A stretch of DNA of 64,000 bases from positions 1,479,001-1,543,000 of the forward strand of contig CAUJNA010003294.1 of NCBI GenBank assembly GCA_963377175.1, in the 5' to 3' direction. The stretch is from Effrenium voratum (lineage: Eukaryota; Sar; Dinophyceae; Suessiales; Symbiodiniaceae). Of the stretch, positions 8,673 through 18,539 are shown piece by piece. A program made the translations under genes and the position numbers. The notes under the pieces were generated by a model. That model saw nothing but the letters and a program-made list of their open reading frames with translations. It searched no databases and had not been told where the DNA came from. How positions within the stretch are numbered: the first letter of the stretch is position 1; each line of letters begins with the position of its first letter.

Positions 8673-9143
8673 CTAGAGCAGGAGGACCACCGGTGGCGCG
8701 GGCTGAGCGCCCGAACGCAAACGATCAGCCAACACAGACAAGTCAGAAGCAACACGCTCGCTGAGGAAGACCTGCAGCAACGCTTCCTGGGCGGAGGCAG
8801 GGACATAGCTATGTGGTGTAAGGCATCGCTCCAAAACCAACCGAAAATGCACAAGCGTGTGGGTCAGCAAGGCAGTGCAAGCCTCACGGAGCGACGGCGC
8901 CAGCAAGGCTTCGGCCGCAGGAACGCGTCGACCATCCAAGGCAGCAACATCCTGCAGGGCCTCCAGGACAGACAGGAACCGAGACAGAGGCACCGGCGGT
9001 GAACGACGGAGTTGAGACACAGCCGCCTGCCAACCGACGGCGAGAACGGGATGAGCCGACCATTGGCGTTCTGCATTTTGGAGCAAAAGGCCTCCGCCGG
9101 CAAGAAGGAGCGGCACGAAAAACCAACTGTTGACCGGAGGCAC
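8673..9143 (-). pseudogene. LINE-type retrotransposon fragment, conserved segment after the RING domain
   Basis: 156-codon frame beginning without ATG. The coherent start (VNSWFFVPLLLAGGGLLL) and the following helical, leucine-rich text resemble a segment I recall between the RING domain and endonuclease/RT of dinoflagellate LINE-like proteins. It lies in another frame 70 bases after the RING ORF, so the two were probably joined before a frameshift. Downstream it dissolves into the 75-bp repeat, and no RT follows. Confidence 0.45.
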
Positions 9144-9212
9144 TTGGCCCTCTGCAGGGGGGGCCGGGCAGCTGTCCAGGTGTGAGGACCTACCGCTGGC
9201 TGAAGCGCGGGC

Positions 9213-9755
9213 TCAACAAGATCCTGGGTCGCAGGCGCAACGGGAGCTGAGGCAACAAAAAGCATCAAGCTCGGGGGCCGCGGGAGCCATAGCAACGTCA
9301 GCGTCAACAGAGGCAACACCGGCAGAGGGCGGGGGCTGGACAGGCACAGGGTCATGCAGCTGCAGGGCGTGCCAATCAATTCCAAGCTGGCCACATAAGG
9401 CTTCAAGGTCGCTGTCAAAGGCCGGTCGCCAACCTTGTCTGCATAGGGCGCATTGCATGCGCTGCACGTGGGCACGGGAACGAGCAAGGCACAAGGCATG
9501 GTATGAATGCCCGCATACAGGCCAGCGGCATGCCGTTGCCGGGCCGGCCCCCTCCGGCACAACCGGGTCAAGGCAAGCAGGGCAAACATCTACATTTTGC
9601 GGCGGGCATGGCTGGAAGCCCGGGGTGACTTCCCCACTCGGGAAGGGAGGCGTAGCCACGGTGACCGCCTCGTGCGTGCCAACGCGTGGGGTGTCAGAAC
9701 GCAATTCCGGCGAGGAGGGCACAAACTCGGGCCCTGATGCAGCAGGCGCGGACAT
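9213..9755 (-). CDS. RING-H2 finger protein, N-terminal part of a LINE-like element
   Basis: 180 codons with a true ATG at 9755. A RING-H2 finger is visible: CPAC, then C-G-H-x2-H-x2-C (CGHSYHALC) and CALC, giving C-x2-C...C-x-H-x2-H-x2-C...C-x2-C. RING domains bind zinc and usually recruit E2 ubiquitin-conjugating enzymes. Here the neighbourhood (LINE-like segment directly downstream, RT-proximal piece upstream) suggests it is the N-terminal domain of a retrotransposon protein rather than a host E3 ligase. The C-terminus after residue 140 turns into low-complexity and Cys-rich sequence, suggesting the frame is lost there. Confidence 0.6.
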   Translation of the reverse strand: MSAPAASGPEFVPSSPELRSDTPRVGTHEAVTVATPPFPSGEVTPGFQPCPPQNVDVCPACLDPVVPEGAGPATACRWPVCGHSYHALCLARSRAHVQRMQCALCRQGWRPAFDSDLEALCGQLGIDWHALQLHDPVPVQPPPSAGVASVDADVAMAPAAPELDAFCCLSSRCACDPGSC

Positions 9756-9761
9756 GGCACG

Positions 9762-9927
9762 GTTGACCGCTGGTTTACACTGGAACGGTCCTGCGGTCCA
9801 CGCCGGTTCCCCCAGGCTGTTGACCGTTGATCACGGGGCCGGTCCCCCCAAGGCGGCTGACCGTTGATCACGGGGCTGGTCCTCCCAGGCAGTTGACCGA
9901 TGGTCACGGGGACGGTCCCCCCGGGCC
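9762..9927. repeat. GTTGACCG...GATCACGG tandem repeat, about 37 bp unit
   Basis: The phrase TTGACCGTTGATCACGGGG occurs at 9820 and, as CTGACCG..., at 9857. A variant (TTGACCGATGGTCACGGGG) is at 9893 and a degenerate first copy is near 9762. Each unit ends in a GGTCCCCCC-type run. It separates the RING ORF from the RT-proximal LINE fragment. Confidence 0.8.
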
Positions 9928-9948
9928 TAATGGCGAAAAGGGCGGACA

Positions 9949-10617
9949 TCAAAGGGACCCCTTCTTCGCCCCCCCTGGCCTACTTAGTGAACTGGTACAG
10001 TGGCGATGCCCCTCACTCCACCGCTGGGCTTTCGCAAGGCCTAGCGCTGCGAGTATAGGCTTTGGAACATTCGCGTTGGCTAGCTTTGTTGACGCCTCGG
10101 CGAACAACACTAGCGTGGCCTCATCGGCCAGCAGGGTCTTGTAGGGGTCCACCGTGGCGCCACACAAGCCTGCAGCCGTACCCTTTTTGGCCGTGCGGAG
10201 GGCGTCCGCTACAGCGCGGCCGCCAACAGAGAAGGCGGCGAAGGCTGTGGCGGGCGGCGGTGCGGGTCGGACAAGGCGGCCAGGGTGGGGCCCGCGTGCG
10301 GGATACGTGCACGCACGCTCGCGCAGCTGCGCCGACGTGGGCGGCTCTGCGGAGTGCGCGCCAGGTTGAAGGGGCGCGCGCTCGGTCCAGCAGCGCTTCC
10401 CAGCGGCCGGCGTGGACGTCCGACATGCGCTGCGCGCCTTGCCTTCTGCGCTCCGGGCGGCAGCAGGAGAAGCATCCAAGCGTCTGGGGGCCGCAAACTC
10501 AGCAGCGTCCAGCGCGGCGGTTCTGGCGGCAAACCCCTCGCCACGAGTGCCGCGCGCTTTTTGGGCGTGGCTGGAAACCGCCGGCGCTGGTGGGGCATTG
10601 TGGCCGTTGCGATGCAA
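9949..10617 (-). pseudogene. LINE-like fragment, region preceding the reverse transcriptase
   Basis: 222-codon frame with no ATG start. The first 130 residues are Ala/Arg/Pro-rich. The end (KKGTAAGLCGATVDPYKTLL and ANANVPKPILAALGLAKAQRW) resembles the segment just before the RT fingers in dinoflagellate LINE proteins, where a kpdGGvRgi motif should follow. Here the frame ends instead, without an RT core, so the copy is truncated. Order relative to the RING ORF is compatible with two separate, nested insertions on the same strand. Confidence 0.45.
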
Positions 10618-10639
10618 CGCGCGGTTTGCAGCACCGTCC

Positions 10640-11440
10640 TAGGCCGCTGGATGTCGCCGACTCTGCCTGCTGGAGGGGTGCTCGGGGATGTCCTCTGGCT
10701 GGCAAGAGCCCAGTGCCCCCAGCAGCCTCCCCCTCCGCGGGTGATGGTGCCTGTCGCGGCCCCACCTCCGCTTGTGAGGGCATGTCTGCGGGCCGCCTTG
10801 TCGTTTCACTCAGCCGTTTCACTGCTCGTCTCACCCGCGCGCGCCGTGATGGATGTCTCACCGCTTGAGCAGGCGAAAGAAACCAGTGAGTCGCTTGCGC
10901 CCTGCTCGGCGTCAACTTTCACTTGCTGAGCAGCGGCGTTCTCGAACAGGCGGCGCCCGGCTGGGGCCCGGGCGTCCGGAAGCACGCAAGCAGGTATGTC
11001 GGCGCCGCCCGCCTGTCAAAAGACACGCCGGCTGGAAGTCGCGGCCACGAGTCGCGACAGTTCGTTTGGCCCTGACACAGGCGTAAACGGCAGCCCCCGT
11101 CTTTATCCAGTTAAGCCACCCGGCTACTCTTTTTGAACTCCGCAGCATCCTGCAAAATGGACCCGGTGGGTGAAGGCTAGCAAAACGCTCGTTTCGCCTC
11201 AGGTGATAACGCAGCCTCCATCACGAGCCGGAGGAAGGCTGGGAAAAGCAGAGGGCTGCCTGCCAAACAGTGGGCCTACCCGAAAAGAAGCTAGACGCTG
11301 AAGGCCCCCGGAACATGACGACCAGCTCACGGCTTGGTGCCGCAAGGCGGGCCTTTATCCGCCGTTTCGTCTTCCGGACCGGCGCGCCGACCATGCCAGT
11401 GTTGCGGACTACGCAATCCGCACCTTCACTGGCCCCGACG
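10640..11440. other. GC-rich region with overlapping chance ORFs
   Basis: Many open frames exist on both strands because of high GC, but none shows a recognisable domain. The minus-strand Ala/Arg/Pro-rich text at 10915-10640 could be the N-terminal continuation of the LINE fragment. Nothing else can be supported. Confidence 0.3.
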
Positions 11441-11446
11441 GCGGGG

Positions 11447-11568
11447 GGATCACTTTGGTCGCAGTTTTTGGATCACTTTGGTCGCAGCTGAAATCCACTC
11501 ACTTTGGTCGTAGTTTGAGCATTTGCGGATCACTTCTGTCGCAATTTTTGGATCACTTCAGGCGCAGT
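11447..11568. repeat. GGATCACTTTGGTCGCAG tandem repeat, five units
   Basis: Copies of (g)gatcacttTggTcgcag at about 11447, 11470, 11497, 11527 and 11550, spaced 22-30 bases and diverged by point changes. It is flanked by ordinary GC-rich DNA. No coding function is seen. Confidence 0.85.
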
Positions 11569-11606
11569 GGAAGATAGCTTTTTGAGCACTAACAACAGGA
11601 CACACG

Positions 11607-12039
11607 CAAAGGGTGTTGCCTCTCAAACACCTAACAACAAGACATGCCGCGTGGGGTGGGGTCGACAAGGATGTTGCCTCTCAAACACCTAACAACACTA
11701 AGACATGCCGGGTGGGGTGGGGTCGACAAGGATGTTGCCTCTCAAACACCTGCAAGACATGCCGGGCGGGGTGGGGTCGACAAGGATGTTGCCTCTCAAA
11801 CACCTAACAACAACAAGACATGCCGGGCGGGGTGGGGTCGACAAGGATGTTGCTTCTCAAACACTTAACAACAAGACATGCCGGGCGGGGTGGGGTCGAC
11901 AAGGATGTTGCCTCTCAAACACCTAACAACAAGACATGCCGGGCGGGGTGGGGTCGACAAGGATGTTGCCTCTCAAACACCTAACAACAAGACATGCCGG
12001 GCGGGGTGGGGTCGACAAGGATGTTGCCTCTCAAACACC
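11607..12039. repeat. 58-bp minisatellite, seven full copies plus a partial
   Basis: The unit starts GACATGCCGGGCGGGGTGGG, then GTCGACAAGGATGTTGCC, then TCTCAAACACCTAACAACAA. Units start at 11641, 11702, 11756, 11817, 11875, 11933 and 11991. Spacing is 61, 54, 61, 58, 58 and 58; the last three spacings are equal, pointing to recent expansion at the right end. Each unit has a GTCGAC palindrome. The ORFs in it are artefacts of the repeat. Confidence 0.95.
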
Positions 12040-12476
12040 ATAGTCAACGGCGAAGAAACTAGGACCGAAACGAGTAAGGAAACTAGGGCCGAAGCGAGAT
12101 GAAAACTAGGACCGAAGCAGCAACTAGGACCGAAGCGAACCCGCGACCGGCCACGACGCCCCAGAACCGCCAGCAACAGCTGCCGGAGGTTGGCAGCTGT
12201 GCGTGCGGGCCCTTGGCAAAGCAATCCTGATTTGATCGAACTTGCGCACCGCACGTTGGCCACCAATCCCTCAGCGCCATGAACGCGCCATGCCCGCGGT
12301 GCGCGCGTGCCACTCGCCGTGAGGACGTGCGCGTGCGTGGCAGCAAAAGCAGGCACAGCAGCCCCGGCTGCGGCGCATTGCGTGCGCCGCTTCCCTTAGC
12401 TGTCGCCCCGCTGCGCCCGCAATCGCGCTCGGACGTTGCAATGCCGCAGCTCCAGACTGCGCAAGTCCACGCATCC
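12040..12476. other. GC-rich spacer left of the 3-kb duplication
   Basis: It opens with short diverged repeats of aactaggaccgaa(a/g)cga (12058-12140). The remainder is GC-rich with no recognisable coding. It ends exactly where sequence shared with 31387 begins. Confidence 0.4.
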
Positions 12477-15400
12477 GATTCTGAGCCTGAGCAGGGTGGC
12501 AGCGTGCCTGCGCGGCCTTGCCGCCAATGACACTTCGCCGGCCCCGGTCGCCTTGCCCGCGCCGCGGCCGCGACGCCGCAACACACGTTTCAACGGCCGC
12601 AGCTTGGACGGCGGCGGTGGTAAACCACGGCGGATCACGGCGGCGGCAGGGCTGTCATGGTGGTCCGGAAAGCTCCTGTGCGACACGAGGCAAGCGGCGG
12701 CTCGCCCCAAAGCGGAAGTTCCAGCGCTGCGTCGCCGCACGGGACTGGCGAAGGAGCGCAGGGCACGTCTCGTTTTTTTTGGAGACTCTCGTCACGTCTC
12801 CTGTCACGTGTCATTGGGCATCTTGGGCCGGTAGCCCGCCTGCTTTGCGCGGGCAAACAAAGCAAATATCAAAAATGACGAGGGCAAGGGGACCTGATAA
12901 CCGCCGCAGCTGCGTGCAAGCACGGGCAGGGCGGACGCCAGCGTCGCGGCTGGGCTGCCTCGAGCAACGCTGGGGGCTCCGCCCAATGCTAGGCGGAAGG
13001 CGTGCGCGCAGCGCCGCACGGACAATTCAAACTTTCCGGAAACATCCGGAAGAGTCCTTTTCAGAACTGCAAAAAAAATCCGACAAGATTCGCGCAAAAA
13101 ACGCCCGTCTTCGACGAGGAGAACGTGAAGCGGCACTGCTGGTGTCGCAGGGTTCGAAGATGCGCCATCGTATGCCATCGTGAATGCCGCCATGGCCTGT
13201 CTCAGGACGTGCCAATCCGCGCGCGGGCTCGGAAAATATTTTTCGCAAGGGGTCGCTTGCGAGTGAGGATTTTCCAAACGAAAGATTGAGGTGGGTAATT
13301 ATTATGCAGCGCCATGCAGCGCCGGGGCGGGCGGTTGCGGGCGCCTAGCCACGCAACGCAACACGACTCGGGCCCGGCGGGCCATCGCGCGGCAGCACGT
13401 CCGCCAGCGGCAGCCCGGTCTCAGCGGCCGGCGTGGCAAGCGTGGCCCACGCACCAAGCAGGCCGGAGGTCAGCGCTTTCCGTTGCGCGACGGCCAGGAT
13501 GCGCCACCAGCGGCGCCTCCATCCGGCCAGCGCTGAGGCACGCAGCGCAGGCGGCGCGCGTTGGACGGGGTAATGGGTACTGGGTATGTTTTTGATGATG
13601 GCATGGAAGGTTCGGCAAACCTTGCTTGGCCTTCTCCAAAGCTCGGGCCTCAGAGCTGGCTGCCCCTCACCAGCGCCACGGTTGCAACCCTCAGGGTGAG
13701 ACGTGGCTCGAGATACGGGTCGGATTGGTCTCCTCTTGGTGTAGGAAGTCAACAAAAAAAAACACACACACAAAAACACACGCAAAAACGGCGCGGGAAG
13801 GCGGCCGATTCCCTCGCAACACAATGAACACGAAACAAAAACAAAAACGCAAAACAAGGTTTCTGGAGTTGCTAGAAAAAACAAAAACGCAAAAGAGACC
13901 CCCGCACACGAGGCGGCCATTGGGCGGGTTCGGCTGCTCGGCCTGATTTGCAGAATTTTGCGTCCAACAAAAACGGCTAAAATTTGGGTGCCTTTTCCAT
14001 CTGTCCGGGAATTGCTCGCTCGCTGCGCAAAAACCTGCGTTTTACCATGCTTTTGCGAGGTGCTTCCTGCGTTGAGCTGGCTCGTTTTGCGTGTCTTTTT
14101 TTTGTCTTTTCTGGGTCCAAGAAAAAACGGCTATTTCTCCGCGTCTCTTTGCTTGCTTACTGCTTGCGTGTTTCGTGCTTGGACCTGCCTCGGGGATGCT
14201 GGGGATGCTGGGGGTGCTCAGCAAGAACGCGGGATGCTGGGGTTGCAGGGGATGCCGGGGATGCTGGTGCTTGGGCTTGGTCTTGCGTTCCCTTTTTTCG
14301 TGTAAGCAAGTTTGTTTTTTCGGCGTTTTGGCTTCAAAAAAAGCGCCTAAACTTTAGGCGTCTTTTTTGCTTTTAGCACTCGGCGTTCACTGGCTATCGT
14401 TTTCGGTCTGCGGGCGCTCGCTTTTTCAGTAGGTAACGACAGACGCAGACGCAGATCAGAAGAAAAAAACAAAAGGCCGGACAGTCCGAGACTGGTTGCT
14501 CTTTTTCCCTTCAATTCAGACTTGCGCCAATAAGGACTCGGCAGGACCCGGACTGCGCTTTCCGTTGTTTGCTGACCTGGTTTGCAGGCTTCGTGGCAAC
14601 CATGTCCTTCGGTTGCTGCCGCAGGTCTCGCTTGTGCTCATGACGCCGCCTTGCTAGACTGTTTGCTGCACTCGTGTCGCGCAACTTCCCTTGCGCGGCT
14701 TGGGAGGGGGCTTAGGCCCACTACGCCGCTTGCTGGCACCAGCGAGAGGGCACGGCCCAAGCGGCCGCTACTGGCCAGTATTGCCCGTGTTGTTTCGCCG
14801 GAGCACACGGTCATAAAAGTGCACTCAGGGATAACACGCGATTGGAATGCTGCGGGAAAAAAATGCCGGGATCGCCGCATCTGGAGCCTTCCAGGTGCCG
14901 TGCGGCCATCGGCATGATTCCGGCGAACGGTGGGCTGCCTCCGGGCTTTGCGGACGCTGGGCCAAGGCCGTCCAAGCGGACAGGGGCCGGGGCACTGCCT
15001 GGCAAGCAAGGGGCGGCTGTCAAAGTGAGCCGCCACGTTGCTGACGGGCGCCGCGCGAAGCGCGTCTTTCGCCCTACTGTTGTCGCCGGTGGAACCGCTA
15101 GAGCAGGTGCGTCGTAGCCCGAGTTGGCACGTCTGAGTGGAGTGAGAGAGATTGAGAGTGGCAGTGACAGTTATGGGTGGTAATTCGTAGTTTTTGTCAG
15201 GGGTGCAGTCCGCAGTGGGGCCTCGATGGTAGGGAAAGGGTAGCGATGGGAGTGGTTCAGGACGCGCGTCTGGGGGTGGCACAAGTGCTTGAAGCGGAGC
15301 CGGCTTTGAACTAGGGCGCGATGTCTTTCTTTCGCTTTTTGCTCGCTCCTTGTTCCGCAGCAACAGTTTGTCGAGGGCACACTTGAGGGGTTGAAGGAAC

Positions 15401-15541
15401 AGATGCGCTACTTGCTGCAACCTTACCACAGCCTTCTTTGCATGCAGGCGGGGCACATCTGGGGCGTCCTGGATGCCAAATGTGTAAGTCACTGGCATCA
15501 GGGCCGTCGGCAAGCACAGGGTGCGCTTGGAGGACTTCCAC
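12477..15541 (+). repeat. 3,065-bp near-identical direct repeat, copy 1
   Basis: Matches 31387-34451 base for base without a net gap. The single difference I noticed is A at 13453 versus G at 32363. The unit starts GATTCTGAGCCTGAGC and ends AGGACTTCCAC. It holds a GC-rich left third, an A/C-rich tract (13750-13870), a ggggatgct microsatellite near 14195-14265, a hairpin at 14344-14360 and a GC-rich right third. No recognisable protein, no TG...CA ends and no target-site duplication are visible. Confidence 0.95.
14344..14360. other. Hairpin flanked by A and T runs inside the duplicated unit
   Basis: CGCCTAAA-C-TTTAGGCG is a perfect 8-bp inverted repeat, preceded by a run of seven A and followed by a run of six T, so the pairing can extend imperfectly. 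It looks like a tiny fold-back or a terminator-like structure, but no transcript can be assigned. It is repeated at 33254-33270. Confidence 0.6.
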
Positions 15542-15544
15542 TCT

Positions 15545-15608
15545 CTTGGGGGGGGGGGGTGGGGGTAAAGCTCAATTTCTTTTTTTTGGGGGGGGAGGGG
15601 GGGGGAGC
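15545..15608. other. Long G runs immediately right of duplication copy 1
   Basis: Three nearly pure G tracts separated by T/A interruptions start four bases after the duplication ends. They could form G-quadruplexes and are also typical places for sequencing or assembly errors. Confidence 0.7.
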
Positions 15609-15884
15609 TGCAAAAAGATGAGACGCAAAGCCAAGGGATTCCAAAACAACCTGACGAGTGAACTTGCGGCTTTGTCGCGCGTCCCGTGCACACGCCAACG
15701 GGGATGAAACAAAGTTTGGACTCCCTGACATCAACACATTATGATACACAGCCATGTGTTGCAATTAAATTAGTTTCACCCCGATCCATCAAAGTCCTTT
15801 GCTTCAAGGCTGAGCTCATGTTTCCTCGGGCAACCTGCAGGGTTCAAGAAGGGCCAAGTCTGGGGAGACAGGACTACGCAAGAC

Positions 15885-16130
15885 TCACCGCCGCAACACA
15901 ATGCTTTTTTCCAACGGGTAGCAGCGCACCTCCGAGCTCTGTATCTGATCGCCCCCAGATACCTCGCAACCCACCTCTTGCTCTGGCGCCAATTTCACGG
16001 ACATGACAGCGCCAACCGTCTCACAGATTGCCCCTGGTAGCTCTGCAAGGACCCAACCTAAGGGGTCGACCAGCTCAACGGGATTCAGGCAATGTGTCAG
16101 CCACTCACAAGGTCGGACACGCTGAAGGCG
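15885..16130 (-). CDS. Exon-like island, unknown protein (candidate exon)
   Basis: The minus frame reads coherent protein, from about LNPVELVDPLGWVLAELPGA to EVSGGDQIQSSEVRCYPLEK, unlike the low-complexity frames around it. I recognise no domain. It would be a downstream exon of a minus-strand, intron-rich gene together with the islands up to 23.9 kb. Exact splice sites were not determined. Confidence 0.3.
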   Translation of the reverse strand, partial: RLQRVRPCEWLTHCLNPVELVDPLGWVLAELPGAICETVGAVMSVKLAPEQEVGCEVSGGDQIQSSEVRCYPLEKSIVLRR

Positions 16131-16204
16131 GGCCAGCCGCAAACGACCGCAGGCATGAGCAACCAAGGCAGCACACACGGGTCGCATGTGTTTTTTTCTG
16201 TTGC

Positions 16205-16482
16205 CCCTGGCGTGTCTTCACCACCGCCATGCGGTAAACAGCAAGCACAACCCCAAGCGCTAGCTCGTAGGTGGTGGGGCTGATCTTGCTCTTGAACAGC
16301 ACGAGTTGCACAGCTTGTCGAGATATTGGCCTGAAGCTTTTGCAAGGGGCGAAGCCGCAGGTCTTCACGTCGTGGCTGTCGTCGAGCGCATTCACCTGAG
16401 GGGCATTGATCCCGATAAGATTTGAAGGAAAAATTTGGCAATTCCAATTCAAAAGGTGGCTGGAACGGGATGTTTGAGTCAA
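16205..16482 (-). CDS. Exon-like island, unknown protein (candidate exon)
   Basis: The frame contains DVKTCGFAPCKSFRPISRQ and VQLVLFKSKISPTTYELALG and LAVYRMAVVKTR, well-balanced amino-acid use for real coding. No family recognised. It is in the same orientation as the islands at 17.1-17.5 and 15.9-16.1 kb and close enough for one gene. Confidence 0.35.
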
Positions 16483-16963
16483 GGGTTGTCAGGGGTTTGA
16501 TTCGGGTATGACTCGAGGGTGTGGTTTGCAACGTTGCAGCAAGCAAACTTCAGGACCAAGCATCTGCCCAAATTTTAGTCATGTTTACTGTGTTTCTCGT
16601 AATATCAATATAAACACATCTCCCAAACATAAGGGTTGCCTCGCACCTCGAGATTTCGGGCCTGCCCAACTCTGAAAATACTGTTTGAACCTGTTTGCTT
16701 GCCAGCCGTTTCCCCAATCCGAACCATTTCGGCCTCTCCGTGCTCCGTGAAGCTGAAACGCAACAGATTTGAGAATTTCGGCTTGGGAGCTGCAAACATG
16801 TCCGGGTGAATTAATGTGATTCGGGGTTGTGATTCGGCAGGGCTCGAACATTCCACTTTTACTTTTTCCCCAACAGCTGGAAGCTTTGGGGTCTCTGCCC
16901 AACTGGGTTCTGGGGTGGTTTGGGGATGGCTCATTTGGTGCCCTAAAATACCTAGAAACTCCG

Positions 16964-16983
16964 TGGGCGGAAATTTCCGCCCA
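16964..16983. other. 20-bp perfect palindrome
   Basis: TGGGCGGAAATTTCCGCCCA is its own reverse complement. It lies in A/T-run-rich sequence carrying repeated aaaaacgcc phrases (17010-17065 and again 17605-17660). It may be the core of a small fold-back. Confidence 0.8.
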
Positions 16984-17100
16984 TTTCCTCAAAGGCAAAA
17001 TTTTCCGTCTTTTTTTGGAAAAAACGCCGGGGATGGGGGAAAAACGCCCGAGCCAAGGAAAAACGCCGTCGTCGCAAACAGATTGATGCCCACGATGCAG

Positions 17101-17526
17101 TCAGCCCTCAATGGTTGTCAATGTTTTGGGAACTGAACTAACTGACGCGCGCTTCAAAGGGCGACACCACCAAACCAAAACCATTTTCACCAAGCCCTTC
17201 TTACCAGCAAAGGTTGTGGAAAGGTCTAGAACGATTGTTCCCCTTGCCCGCTCGGCACGTCTTGGGCGTTGGCAGACACCCTGCAGATCCACGGGCGGTT
17301 TTTGGTCAGCCACGCACCTTTTAGCCAGACAGCCGTCGCGCCCGCATGCCCGGAAATAAAAAGGAAAGGCCAGCGCCTGTGAATATTTTCGCACACCTGC
17401 AATTTTCAGGATCTTGCAAACTTCCACATCCATGAGGGCATCAAAGCAAGATATTGGTTGATCAGAAAGAAAGAGATGGAAGTCCAACAGGCCAACGGCA
17501 GGGAACACCATAGAATTGTATTTCAA
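17101..17526 (-). CDS. Exon-like island(s), unknown protein
   Basis: The minus frame holds two coherent stretches: SMVFPAVGLLDFHLFLSDQP continuing to MDVEVCKILKI (about 17515-17400), and GRDGCLAKRCVADQKPPVDL continuing to FAGKKGLVKMVLVWW (about 17340-17150). The poor segment between them may be a short intron. No domain recognised. Confidence 0.35.
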   Translation of the reverse strand: MKYNSMVFPAVGLLDFHLFLSDQPISCFDALMDVEVCKILKIAGVRKYSQALAFPFYFRACGRDGCLAKRCVADQKPPVDLQGVCQRPRRAERARGTIVLDLSTTFAGKKGLVKMVLVWWCRPLKRASVSSVPKTLTTIEG

Positions 17527-17529
17527 AGC

Positions 17530-17990
17530 GAAAACAGTGCTCGGCAGGGCGCACCAAGTCCAAGAAAGTAGGGGCTGAGCGGCGCTTAAGGTACCTCATC
17601 GCGAACATGCAAAAAACGCCGGCGCCAAGTCTAAAACGCCGTCACGAGGAAAAAGGCGCCTTTTCCCAAAATCGGCGGAATTTTCTGCCGGAAGGATCTT
17701 CTAGGTGTGGAAGGCTCCTTTACTTGGAATGTCTCGGAGCTGTCTTGGTTCGCGCTCATGTTACCAAACAGGTTTCGAACATAACACAAGCGGGCTGCTT
17801 AGTACAGGGTTAACGTGTGATCTCAAAAGACCGCGACACCAATAAAATCCTTTGTTCAACAAGCTGCCCCCTGTGCTGCAGCTAAGGGGCTGCCTCACAC
17901 AAGGCTGCGCTGGCTTTGAACCACCCGAAGGCACGTGTGGTCCTCTCTCCAGAAAGCAGGCTATTCTGACGCGCCTGCGCCAGCTGATGT
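17530..17990. other. Non-coding stretch (likely intron)
   Basis: Carries aaaaacgcc and cgccttttcc phrases like those near 17.0 kb. No gene or RNA supported. Confidence 0.3.
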
Positions 17991-18079
17991 GTCACCAGGT
18001 TCCAGTCATTGCACTTCTTGCGTGAAGCTGCGGACACCAAGGCCGGCGCCAGGATGCGCTCGGCAATGCGAAGGGGGTG

Positions 18080-18400
18080 GCAAATGCTTTGACACCTTCA
18101 ACCAGGCGGCAACTTCGCCGCAGGCATGGGATGGCACCTCGGCTCTGCGGACTGTCGAACATCCACTCAGGCCCGCCATCTTTCAGAACGGCATCAAGCA
18201 TCTGCCGCAAGGTTCGAGGACGGTTGTCTGCAGCAGCTGCCTCATTTGCTTTGGACTGGGAAGATGACGTAGCTTTCAACTCTTGTGCAGGACTTTTGCC
18301 ACTCTGCAACTGCTCAGCCAGGGCATCGTTTTGTTGATGCATCTGCACGTCGTCTTCCCCGCGCACGAGGGCTGCCAAGCTTGAATCAGGGTTTGGCTTT
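18080..18400 (-). CDS. Exon-like island, polar helical protein segment
   Basis: The frame reads SSLAALVRGEDDVQMHQQND, then LAEQLQSGKSPAQELKATSS and RPRTLRQMLDAVLKDGGPEW, a plausible polar helical region. Upstream, at 18437-18476, the phrase gctgcgccagccagttgcc is tandemly duplicated, which falls outside the coherent part. No family recognised; same strand as the other islands. Confidence 0.4.
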
Positions 18401-18539
18401 TTGGGCTCTCTTGCGGCCCCATGATGGTCGGGCTGCCGCTGCGCCAGCCAGTTGCCGCTGCGCCAGCCAGTTGCCCTTGATGACAAGCATTGGCTCGCCA
18501 ATGCTGACGTCCCGGGCTGGCATTAGGCACAACCCGTTG

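Noticed and set aside
7980..9002. 340-codon plus-strand ORF over the LINE fragments
   Set aside because: Antisense to minus-strand frames with recognisable content; Arg/Gly/Gln-rich text is a shadow of GC-rich repeats.
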